Source: Verrucomicrobiota bacterium
GTDB taxonomy: Bacteria > Verrucomicrobiota > Verrucomicrobiia > Limisphaerales > SIBE01
Direction of reading: 5' to 3'
DNA: 42,367 nt
Assembly (NCBI GenBank): GCA_016209525.1
Contig: JACQWK010000441.1
Location: 1 to 42,367, forward strand
The number at the start of each line of letters is the position of its first letter. Positions within the stretch are counted from its first letter, which is position 1. The notes beneath the pieces are model-generated. The model was not told where the DNA came from and did no database searches. It worked only from the letters and a program-made list of their open reading frames with translations. This document shows positions 36,000 through 42,367 of this stretch, in pieces. The translations under genes were made by a program, and so were the position numbers.

Positions 36000-36379
36000 C
36001 GCGGCCTCCTTTCCATTTCGTCCAGCAGCTTCCGAATCTCGGCCAATTCCTCGGCCGAAGCTTTCTTCGCCGACAACGCCTGCACGACCAGCTTTTTGGC
36101 CGAGCCGCTGAAGGCTCGGTCCAACAGGTCGGCGACGAGCTGGCGCTGGGTTTCCTCCTCCGCCAGGCGCGCCTGATAGACGTGCGCGTGCTGCGAGTCA
36201 TCGCGCGTGACCAAGCCTTTGTCGGTCATGATCTGGAGGAATTTCAACACGGTGGTGTAACCGGTTTCGTCCCCGAGCTCGTCCTGCACTTGGCGGACCG
36301 TGCTGGGACCGCGGCGCCAGAGGACCCGAAGGATGGAGAGTTCGGCGTCGGTGGGACGGGGCAAGGAAGGCTTCGGCAT
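35996..36379 (-). CDS. BlaI/MecI-family transcriptional repressor
   Basis: This 127-residue winged-helix repressor (PTDAELSILRVLWRRGPSTV, TGYTTVLKFLQIMTDKGLV, a dimerising C-terminal helix region FSGSAKKLVVQAL) is of the Penicillinase_R family. In that family the M56 protease cleaves the repressor to lift repression. It is the first gene of a two-gene operon, overlapping the M56-secretin gene by four bases. Two dyads of the BlaI kind lie 33-73 bases upstream. No beta-lactamase is nearby, so the regulated function is not antibiotic resistance as far as this window shows. Confidence 0.92.
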   Translation of the reverse strand: MPKPSLPRPTDAELSILRVLWRRGPSTVRQVQDELGDETGYTTVLKFLQIMTDKGLVTRDDSQHAHVYQARLAEEETQRQLVADLLDRAFSGSAKKLVVQALSAKKASAEELAEIRKLLDEMERRPR

Positions 36380-36411
36380 AGAAACGATTGATCTTGTGGA
36401 CGGGCGCCAGA

Positions 36412-36452
36412 ATCTACGAACGTGTTCGTAGATGTCAACGAAAATCTTCGTA
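36412..36452. promoter_or_regulatory. two BlaI-type operator dyads
   Basis: ATCTACGAAC-GT-GTTCGTAGAT (36412-36433) is a perfect 10-bp inverted repeat. Its core TACGAA-N4-TTCGTA recurs as AACGAA-N4-TTCGTA at 36437-36452. The centres are 22 bases apart, about two helix turns, so two repressor dimers could bind the same face. The sites lie between divergent blaI and hpf and resemble the paired operators of BlaI/MecI systems. Binding is inferred. Confidence 0.75.
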
Positions 36453-36513
36453 ATTTTCCTCGTCCCACGTGGTTTGGCTGGATTTTATCCCTTTAACCGA
36501 GCAACATTGCGCC

Positions 36514-36867
36514 ATGAACTTGATTCTATCGACGCATAATGTGACGCTGACGAAGGCCATTGAGGATCATATCCGCAACCGGATTGACAAGTTGGAGCAT
36601 TTGGACCGCTTTGCGATCGATGTGCGGGTCACTTTGGAACACGACCACAGAAAAATGCCGGAACGCGCCTTTGCCTGTTCGATGCGCCTGACGATGCCGG
36701 GGCCTGATCTGTTTGCGGAAGATTCGGAACGCGACCTTTATGCGGCGATTGATCTGGTCACCAAAAAGGTCGAGCAACAAATCCGCAAACGCCACAGCAA
36801 GTACAAAGCGCGCAAGCATACCCAAGCCGCCAAAACCAAGCGCCGGCGCCAGGAAGCCGGGCTTTGA
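36514..36867 (+). CDS. hpf: ribosome hibernation-promoting factor / RaiA family
   Basis: This 117-residue HPF/YfiA-family protein would bind the 30S subunit and help keep ribosomes idle in stationary phase. It shows LILSTHNVTLTKAIEDHIRN, KLEHLDRFAIDVRVTLEHD, DLFAEDSERDLYAAIDLV and a basic tail (KYKARKHTQAAKTKRRRQ). Length fits the short form. The ATG at 36514 fits the family start; the frame extends to 36469 without similarity. It is divergent from blaI, with the operator dyads 60-100 bases upstream, so cross-regulation is possible. Confidence 0.9.
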   Translation: MNLILSTHNVTLTKAIEDHIRNRIDKLEHLDRFAIDVRVTLEHDHRKMPERAFACSMRLTMPGPDLFAEDSERDLYAAIDLVTKKVEQQIRKRHSKYKARKHTQAAKTKRRRQEAGL

Positions 36868-36897
36868 TTGGGCTAGAAGCGCTCGCGATTGCCCATT

Positions 36898-36968
36898 CGC
36901 GGGGAGAGGAAGCAGAAATCTGCCCCCCGAGTCTCTGAATTCAACAGCAGTGAGGATGAAGTGAGGGA
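36898..36968. repeat. dispersed palindromic repeat, right-hand copy
   Basis: CGCGGGGAGAGGAAG (36898-36912) and AATTCAACAGCAGTG (36939-36953) are exact matches to 54-68 and 94-108, in the same order, with a different spacer. It lies between hpf and the amidohydrolase. Confidence 0.65.
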
Positions 36969-36998
36969 CAGGGAAGTGGAATCGAACTTGCGGACTTC

Positions 36999-38270
36999 AT
37001 GATTTTACGCGCGCGCACGATTGTGCCGGTGGCTCAACCGCCGATCGACGACGGCGTCCTCTGCGTTTCCAATAGCCGCATCACCGAGGTCGCAAAGTGG
37101 ACGGATGTTAAGCCGCGCGCAGGACGGGAGGTTCTTGACCTGGGCGAAGTGCTGGTCATGCCCGGACTGGTCAACGCCCATTGCCACTTGGATTACACGG
37201 AGATGCGCGGACAAATCCCAAGCCCGCGGTCCTTTCCGGATTGGATCAAGGCTCTGCTCGCGTTGAAGGCCCAATGGACCTACTCGGACTACGCTCAATC
37301 TTGGCTGCACGGCGCAAAGATGTTGGTCCGCCGCGGCGTGACCTGCGTCGGTGATATCGAGGCCGTGCCCGAACTGCTGCCGGAAGCTTGGACCTCGACA
37401 CCGCTGCGGGTTCTCTCCTTCCTTGAGATGACCGGGGTAAAAGCCCGGCGACCCGTTCGGGAGATCCTTTCGGAGGCCATCGAAAAAATTGGCACATTGG
37501 CGCATCCACTCTGCTCCACAGGCCTATCACCCCATGCGCCTTACTCGACGACGGCGGAGCTTCTGGAACTGGCGGCTCGGACTGCTCACGAACGACGATG
37601 GCGGCTGTGCATCCACGTGGCGGAATCCTTGGCGGAATTCGATATGTTCGTCCACCGGCGCGGGCCCCTTTACAACTGGCTCAAGCGGCAACGGGACATG
37701 ACGGATTGCGGCCATGGCTCGCCGATCCAGCGTCTCGAACAGTGCGGGCTGTTATCCAAAAATCTTCTGGCCGTCCATGTGAACTATCTCGCTCGTGGCG
37801 ATGCGGAGCTGTTGGGGCGGCGGGGCGTAAGCGTCGCGCACTGTCCGCGCAGTCATCGTTATTTTGGCCATGCTCCGTTTCCCCAGGCCGAGTTGGCCGC
37901 ATGCGGCGTCAACATCTGTTTGGGGACCGACAGTCTGGTGAGCGTGACATCGGCCCGGCGCCAAAAACCTGAACTGGATTTGTTCGCCGAGATGCGCGCT
38001 TTCGCGGGGAGTGCGCATGACGTCTCGCCGGAGACAGTCGTCCGCATGGCCACAGTCAACGGCGCGCGGGCCTTGGGAATGGAGGGAAAAGCCGGTGAGC
38101 TTTCGTCCGGCGCGTTTGCAGACATCATTGTTTTGCCGGCGCGGACCGATGTCGCAAGTCCGTACGAAGCGATTGTCAATCAGACGGGCGACGTCGCGGC
38201 CAGCATGATCAACGGAACGTGGGTGGTGCGAGCCAATCCAAGCCGTCCTGATCCCGCGGATAACGATTGA
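36999..38270 (+). CDS. amidohydrolase-family deaminase/chlorohydrolase
   Basis: This 423-residue metal-dependent hydrolase of the cytosine deaminase/TrzN/SsnA group has metal ligands in VNAHCHLDYTEM, CIHVAESLAEF, LAVHVNYL and LGTDSLVS, so the mononuclear site is complete. LSPHAPYSTT is typical of the deaminases in this group. Possible roles are deamination of a nucleoside or aminofutalosine-type compound, but no menaquinone genes flank it, so none is assigned. No signal peptide is seen. The ATG at 36999 is the first in frame. The ribosome binding site is weak. Confidence 0.85.
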   Translation: MILRARTIVPVAQPPIDDGVLCVSNSRITEVAKWTDVKPRAGREVLDLGEVLVMPGLVNAHCHLDYTEMRGQIPSPRSFPDWIKALLALKAQWTYSDYAQSWLHGAKMLVRRGVTCVGDIEAVPELLPEAWTSTPLRVLSFLEMTGVKARRPVREILSEAIEKIGTLAHPLCSTGLSPHAPYSTTAELLELAARTAHERRWRLCIHVAESLAEFDMFVHRRGPLYNWLKRQRDMTDCGHGSPIQRLEQCGLLSKNLLAVHVNYLARGDAELLGRRGVSVAHCPRSHRYFGHAPFPQAELAACGVNICLGTDSLVSVTSARRQKPELDLFAEMRAFAGSAHDVSPETVVRMATVNGARALGMEGKAGELSSGAFADIIVLPARTDVASPYEAIVNQTGDVAASMINGTWVVRANPSRPDPADND

Positions 38271-38345
38271 GTCGAAGGAATGCGGCATCGCAGCACCGGT
38301 CTCCTTGGAATTGCGCTGACCCTGGTCGTGCTGTCTGACAGGCAC

Positions 38346-38483
38346 TTCCCCCTCACCCCGGCCCTCTCCCCAGGGGAGAGGGAGAATTGATCGCCGTGCG
38401 CGGAACTGTTCAGCCTTCACAGTTTAGCCGAGCTCTACGGCAGGGATTCTCTCTCCTTGGGGAGAGGGCCGGGGTGAGGGGAA
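38346..38483. repeat. REPIN-like paired palindrome
   Basis: The left arm 38346-38370 (TTCCCCCTCACCCCG...) and right arm ending at 38483 are inverted copies with one deletion. Inner hairpins (CTCTCCCCAGGGGAGAG and CTCTCCTTGGGGAGAG) are separated by 67 nt. It lies between the convergent amidohydrolase and Smr genes (316-base gap, otherwise empty). Confidence 0.85.
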
Positions 38484-38586
38484 CAGCGGGCCTGGCAAAT
38501 TCCATGGGCGTTGAGACCTTGCCCGTGGGATCAAGAGTCCTGAGGCTGACAGCCAGTGGTAACCAAATAGGTTTTCCAAACAGGCT

Positions 38587-38898
38587 CTAACGGCGCGTTC
38601 CGGGATCACGCAGATTCACAATCGTGGCGCCCCAGCTCCCGAAATGCTCGCTGGCGAGAGCGAATGAAGCCACCTCTGGGAGTTTCGCCAAAAGCGCGTG
38701 GACCGTCCTCCTCAGGTTTCCGATTCCTTTCCCGTGGATAATGCGGACTTGAAGAATGCCCTTCTCCTGACATGCGGCCAGATAGGCGGGAACAAGATCT
38801 TTGATCTCCTTGGGTTGAAACGTGTGCAGATCCAACACCCCGTCGATTGGAAGCTGGAGCGGCTCTTCGCCGCCGGTCTCGTGGGTATCTTCTTTCAT
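38587..38898 (-). CDS. Smr-domain protein
   Basis: This 103-residue stand-alone Smr domain, as in the C-terminus of MutS2, is a probable nicking or RNA endonuclease. VLDLHTFQPKEI carries the DLHT motif and VRIIHGKGIGNLR the HGKG motif. FALASEHFGSWGATIVNL closes the fold. No MutS core is fused. The ATG at 38898 is the only good start. It sits between repeat clusters with no operon partner. Confidence 0.88.
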   Translation of the reverse strand: MKEDTHETGGEEPLQLPIDGVLDLHTFQPKEIKDLVPAYLAACQEKGILQVRIIHGKGIGNLRRTVHALLAKLPEVASFALASEHFGSWGATIVNLRDPGTRR

Positions 38899-38959
38899 CG
38901 GGTTATCTTCCGCTCGCCGGCGCGAAGAGATGAGCGGCGACCTTCTCCATGTACCTCAA

Positions 38960-39037
38960 GGTGGGGCGAGACTCCTGTCGAGCCCTGGCCTTATTCCAGG
39001 CAAAGAAGTCAGGGCTCGACGGGAGTCTCGCCCCACC
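38960..39037. repeat. 28-nt inverted repeat
   Basis: GGTGGGGCGAGACTCC... (38960-38987) pairs with ...CTCGCCCCACC (39010-39037) at 27 of 28 bases with a 22-nt loop. It lies between the Smr gene and the end of putA (39038-39235 has only the GTAGTCCC fragment at 39171-39190). Confidence 0.85.
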
Positions 39038-39170
39038 GATCAACGGGTTCATGTGCCCAACGTGCGTTCGAACAACCAGCAAGCTTTCCATTAGCACTTT
39101 CGCACTGAATCCAGCTCTTAGGCGGCGCGGCGAGCGGAGTTCCGGCGCCGCGGATTGGCCGAACGCCAGG

Positions 39171-39190
39171 CCGGCTGAAGCCGGGACTAC
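39171..39190. repeat. half copy of the GTAGTCCC repeat
   Basis: CCGGCTGAAGCCGGGACTAC is the inverse of 17447-17466 with one mismatch. It is a single arm only. Confidence 0.65.
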
Positions 39191-39235
39191 TAACCGATTC
39201 TGGGTTCCTTTCCGTGCTAAAATCCGTTTGGCAAG

Positions 39236-42200
39236 CTACCCACCAAACACAAACTCGGCCCCATCTGTTTCGGCGGGAGCAAAACCTCGGCGCATCTGAT
39301 TCTCCGTCACGACGCGGGGCAAAAGGAAATGTTTTAGGTAATCGCGTCCGCCGGCTTTGGATCCACCGCCGGAAAGCTTGAAGCCGCCAAAGGGATGGCG
39401 TCCGACCAGCGCGCCGGTGATCGGCCGGTTGATGTACAAATTGCCCGCCTGGAACTCTGCTTTCGCTCGCTGGATATGGGCCGGATTGCGGGAGTAGAGC
39501 CCTCCCGTCAAGGCATACACGCTGTCGTTGGCCAAAGCCAGAGCCTCATCGATATCTTTGGTTTTCAAGACGCAAAGCACCGGACCGAAGATTTCCTCCT
39601 GCGCGATGCGGGCTTTTGGCGGAACATTCGTGAAGATTGCAGGCGGGACGAAATAACCGTCTGAGGGAGGTGCTTGGCCTTGATACGCCAGGATCGCTTC
39701 CTGTTTTCCAATCTCAACATATTGGCGGACGCGACCGTGCGCCGCTTGATCGATGAGCGGACCGATGACGGTAGCGGGATCCTCCGGGAATCCGATCCGC
39801 AAACTTCGAGCCGCCTCGATCAATCGGATCAGGGCCTGTTCGTAAATCCCGTCGAGCAAGATGACCCGGGAAAGGGCGGAACACTTTTGCCCTTGATAAC
39901 CGAAGGCGGAAAAGACCACGCCGGGGATCGCTTCATCCAAATCGGCGTCCGCATCGACAATGACGGCGTTCTTCCCGCCCATTTCACAGACGACCTTCTT
40001 CAAATGCGTCTGGCCCGGCGAGGTGCGGCCCGCCGCCTCGCAAATCCGAAGGCCCACTTCGCGCGAGCCGGTAAACGCAATCAGATCGATCTGGGGATGG
40101 TTCACCAGATACTCTCCGATTTCTTCGCCGTAACCGGGGAGAAAATTGGCGACGCCGGGCGGAAGGCCGGCGCGCTGTAAAACCTCCAGGAACCACGCCG
40201 CTGTCACCGAAGATTGCTCGGCCGGCTTTAGAATCACTGTGTTGCCGGCGACGAGCGCCGCCATGGTCATGCCGCAGAGAATGGCCAGGGGGAAATTCCA
40301 CGGCGCAATCACCACGGCGACGCCTCGCGGCAGATAGTGAAGCGTATTCAACTCTCCTGGAACGCGGTTGTGTTCCGGGCCTATCCGCCGCATTTCCGCG
40401 GCATAATAACTGCAGAAGTCGATCGCTTCCGCCACGTCCGCATCGCTCTCGCTCCAGTTCTTGCCCGTTTCAAAGATTTCGAGGGCGGCGAACCGGAAAC
40501 GATCCGCGCGCAAGACCGATGCGGTCGTTTCCAGGAAACGGGCTCGCTGTTCGACGCTGAGCCGGCTCCACTGCCGCAGCGCGGCCCGTGCGCTGGCGAG
40601 GGCCGCGTCAGCTTCAGCAATCCCCGCGCGCGCGACGCGGCCGACTACTTCGGAGGGTCGCGCGGGATTGATCGAAACGATTTCGTCCTGTGTCCAAATC
40701 GGACGATTGTCGATGAAGATCGGATATCTTCGGTTCAACCCGCCATGAACCGCTTGCAGCGCGTCGGCGAAGCTCTCGCGGTTGGCTGCCGATGTGAAAT
40801 CTGTGTGCGGCTCGTTTTGAAATGGCTCAGGATCAACTTGACAATGTGGGCCATGCTCGCCGCCTCCCGGTTCGGTCGGCATGCCCGCGCTCGAACTACC
40901 GGAAGCGGAGGCCCCGCCAACCGTCAGTCCAGAGACCGGCCGCGCCGTTTCGTCAGCCTGACCATCATCCCGTTCCCAAGACGGTTGCCTCTCGATTTCC
41001 TCCGGATCACGGAGCAATTCTTTGGGCGAGAGATGATCCGAGAAAGCGACGCGAAGGAAGCCTTCGTTGGAAGTGTTCTCCAACAAGCGCCGGACGAGGT
41101 AACCCATCCCCGGCAACATTTCCCCAACAGGGCAATAATCGCGGACGCGGTAACCCATCTGAATCAAGGCCGATTTGATGGGCTCGGCCATTCCGTAAAG
41201 CATCTGAAACTCGTAGCTCCGGCGCGGCCGGCCTGCTTTTTCCGCTTGGGCGATGCAACTCGCGATGCTGCGCACACTATGGGTGGCAAAGGCGCAACGG
41301 ATCTGTGGAGCGTTCTCGAGCATACGGCCCGCCAGGTGTTCGAAACTGGCGTCGGTCTCGTGCTTGTGTTGAAACACGGGCTCTGGCCATCCGCGTTGTT
41401 GTGCCAGCACCGTTTCGTAATCCCAGTAGGCTCCCTTGATGAGCCGGATCGTGATCGTCCGGCGGTGGTCCTTGGCCCATTGAACAAGCCGGTCCAAATC
41501 GCGCTCGGATTCCTTCAAATATGCCTGGAGGGCAATGCCCGCGTGTGGGTAATCCCTGAGCTCGGGCTCATCCAACAGCCGTTGGAACAAGGCGAATATC
41601 ACTTCCTTGAGCGCCGTGGTTTCCATGTCCAGGTTGATAAATACACCTCGATGCCTGGCCCGCTTCAGCAACGGGCGCAGCCGCTGACTGAGGTGGAACA
41701 ACGCGTCCTCCGGACAGGGCGAGCGGATCTGCGAATAGAGCGCCGAGACTTTGACCGAGAGATTGACCTTCGGGTGTTCACCGCGATCATCGCAGTCGAT
41801 TTGGTCGATGCGCGGCCAGCGTTCCGCTTCATCCGCCAGCGCGTCAATCAATTCGAGGTAGCGCGCCTCGTACCGCTCCGCTTCGGCCTCGCTGACGGCC
41901 GTTTCCCCGAGGATATCCACAGTGAACGCAATCGGGAAGCTTCGCAGTTTGCGGAGGACGGGGATGGCTTGGGCGCTGGTGGGCGCCACAATGAAATTCC
42001 TTGCGAGTTGAGCCACGCTCTGCCGAGCGGCGAAGGCGGCCGGCCACGGAAGGATTCGGGAAAGCCGGATTGCGGCGCGAGCCAGAGCGGGGAGGGCGTT
42101 GGCATGGTGCTTCAAGTATTCGTAGGCATGCTCGGCAACGTCTCTCGAGGATCGCAGGGCGGGGAGGACATCGACCAACCGAAAAAGCTGAGCCTTCAGG

Positions 42201-42334
42201 GCCGCATTGTGCGCGGACCAATCCAAAAACCTTCCCGCGAGGTTTCTGCGGCTAAACACGCTCGGCGTCTCCCCGCGCATCCGCACGAAGATTTCCCAAC
42301 CCTTGGCTTCGATCACCGGTTGCAGGGGCTTCAT
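39236..42334 (-). CDS. putA: bifunctional proline dehydrogenase / glutamate-semialdehyde dehydrogenase
   Basis: This 1032-residue PutA converts proline to glutamate using FAD and NAD. The proline dehydrogenase half (~1-450) shows NLSVKVSALYSQI, FINLDMETTALK, RLIKGAYWDYE, YEFQMLYGMAEPIKSA, DYCPVGEMLPGMGYLVRR and LLENTSNEGFLR. A Gly/Ser/Pro-rich linker (~455-510) precedes the aldehyde dehydrogenase half, with TLHYLPRGVAVVIAPWNFP, CEMGGKNAVIVD (Glu) and GYQGQKCSALSR (catalytic Cys, about residue 819). The N-terminal ribbon-helix-helix DNA-binding domain of trifunctional PutA is absent, so it should not repress its own gene. The frame is complete in the window, but its promoter would lie beyond 42367. 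Confidence 0.94.
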   Translation of the reverse strand: MKPLQPVIEAKGWEIFVRMRGETPSVFSRRNLAGRFLDWSAHNAALKAQLFRLVDVLPALRSSRDVAEHAYEYLKHHANALPALARAAIRLSRILPWPAAFAARQSVAQLARNFIVAPTSAQAIPVLRKLRSFPIAFTVDILGETAVSEAEAERYEARYLELIDALADEAERWPRIDQIDCDDRGEHPKVNLSVKVSALYSQIRSPCPEDALFHLSQRLRPLLKRARHRGVFINLDMETTALKEVIFALFQRLLDEPELRDYPHAGIALQAYLKESERDLDRLVQWAKDHRRTITIRLIKGAYWDYETVLAQQRGWPEPVFQHKHETDASFEHLAGRMLENAPQIRCAFATHSVRSIASCIAQAEKAGRPRRSYEFQMLYGMAEPIKSALIQMGYRVRDYCPVGEMLPGMGYLVRRLLENTSNEGFLRVAFSDHLSPKELLRDPEEIERQPSWERDDGQADETARPVSGLTVGGASASGSSSAGMPTEPGGGEHGPHCQVDPEPFQNEPHTDFTSAANRESFADALQAVHGGLNRRYPIFIDNRPIWTQDEIVSINPARPSEVVGRVARAGIAEADAALASARAALRQWSRLSVEQRARFLETTASVLRADRFRFAALEIFETGKNWSESDADVAEAIDFCSYYAAEMRRIGPEHNRVPGELNTLHYLPRGVAVVIAPWNFPLAILCGMTMAALVAGNTVILKPAEQSSVTAAWFLEVLQRAGLPPGVANFLPGYGEEIGEYLVNHPQIDLIAFTGSREVGLRICEAAGRTSPGQTHLKKVVCEMGGKNAVIVDADADLDEAIPGVVFSAFGYQGQKCSALSRVILLDGIYEQALIRLIEAARSLRIGFPEDPATVIGPLIDQAAHGRVRQYVEIGKQEAILAYQGQAPPSDGYFVPPAIFTNVPPKARIAQEEIFGPVLCVLKTKDIDEALALANDSVYALTGGLYSRNPAHIQRAKAEFQAGNLYINRPITGALVGRHPFGGFKLSGGGSKAGGRDYLKHFLLPRVVTENQMRRGFAPAETDGAEFVFGG

Positions 42335-42367
42335 ACAGAGGAGACCGTGGGATGGACTACACGCGGA

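Noticed and set aside
40850-40920. Repeat insertion in the PutA linker
   Set aside because: The Gly/Pro-rich linker has no matching copy elsewhere in the window and variable linkers are normal between the two PutA domains.

Overview
The window reads as a high-GC chromosomal segment from a Verrucomicrobiota bacterium, probably a Pedosphaera/Limisphaerales-like soil or freshwater lineage. The assignment is inferred from gene content: a PSCyt1/DUF1501-type protein, a secreted sulfatase, twin-arginine Gfo/Idh/MocA and class V aminotransferase proteins, a very large alpha-2-macroglobulin, a BlaI/M56 pair, and secreted proteins ending in a 'Y.IEASSDL..W' module. No rRNA, tRNA, CRISPR array, transposase or replication origin was seen.

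Layout. 0-6.5 kb: a HemN/HemW-like radical SAM protein, a Tat-exported oxidoreductase, a Phd/PIN toxin-antitoxin pair and a secreted PQQ-type beta-propeller protein. 6.5-14.7 kb: a 2206-residue alpha-2-macroglobulin and a Tat-exported class V aminotransferase. 15.1-24.6 kb (minus strand): a lipid-catabolism cluster in the order patatin lipase, PaaK-like CoA ligase, thiolase, FadJ-like hydratase/dehydrogenase, acyl-CoA dehydrogenase. It is tightly coupled at its start and interrupted by repeats further down. 25-31 kb: a sulfatase, an in-frame chimera of a PSCyt1-type and a DUF1501-type protein, and a large secreted multidomain protein. 31-36.5 kb: xylulokinase, then a blaI-M56 operon whose M56 membrane protease is fused to a secretin-type C-terminal half, with two matching operator-like dyads upstream. 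36.5-42.3 kb: hpf, an amidohydrolase, an Smr protein and bifunctional PutA.

Two observations stand out. First, the M56 protein (32898-35999) has the membrane protease of a BlaR1 receptor, but where the penicillin-sensing domain should be it carries a duplicated ~100-residue module followed by a secretin-like domain. With blaI (ATGA overlap) and two 16-bp dyads 22 bp apart, this looks like a complete proteolytic signalling unit with an unusual sensor. Second, the window is full of palindromic repeats. Several are REPIN-like: two inverted copies of a ~24-nt arm, each next to a small hairpin, with about 66 nt between the hairpins. Several repeats lie in frame inside protein genes (alpha-2-macroglobulin, FadJ, acyl-CoA dehydrogenase). 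One 66-nt composite element occurs in frame in two unrelated genes, read from opposite strands.

All calls come from reading the sequence and from knowledge of the families. No database search was run.
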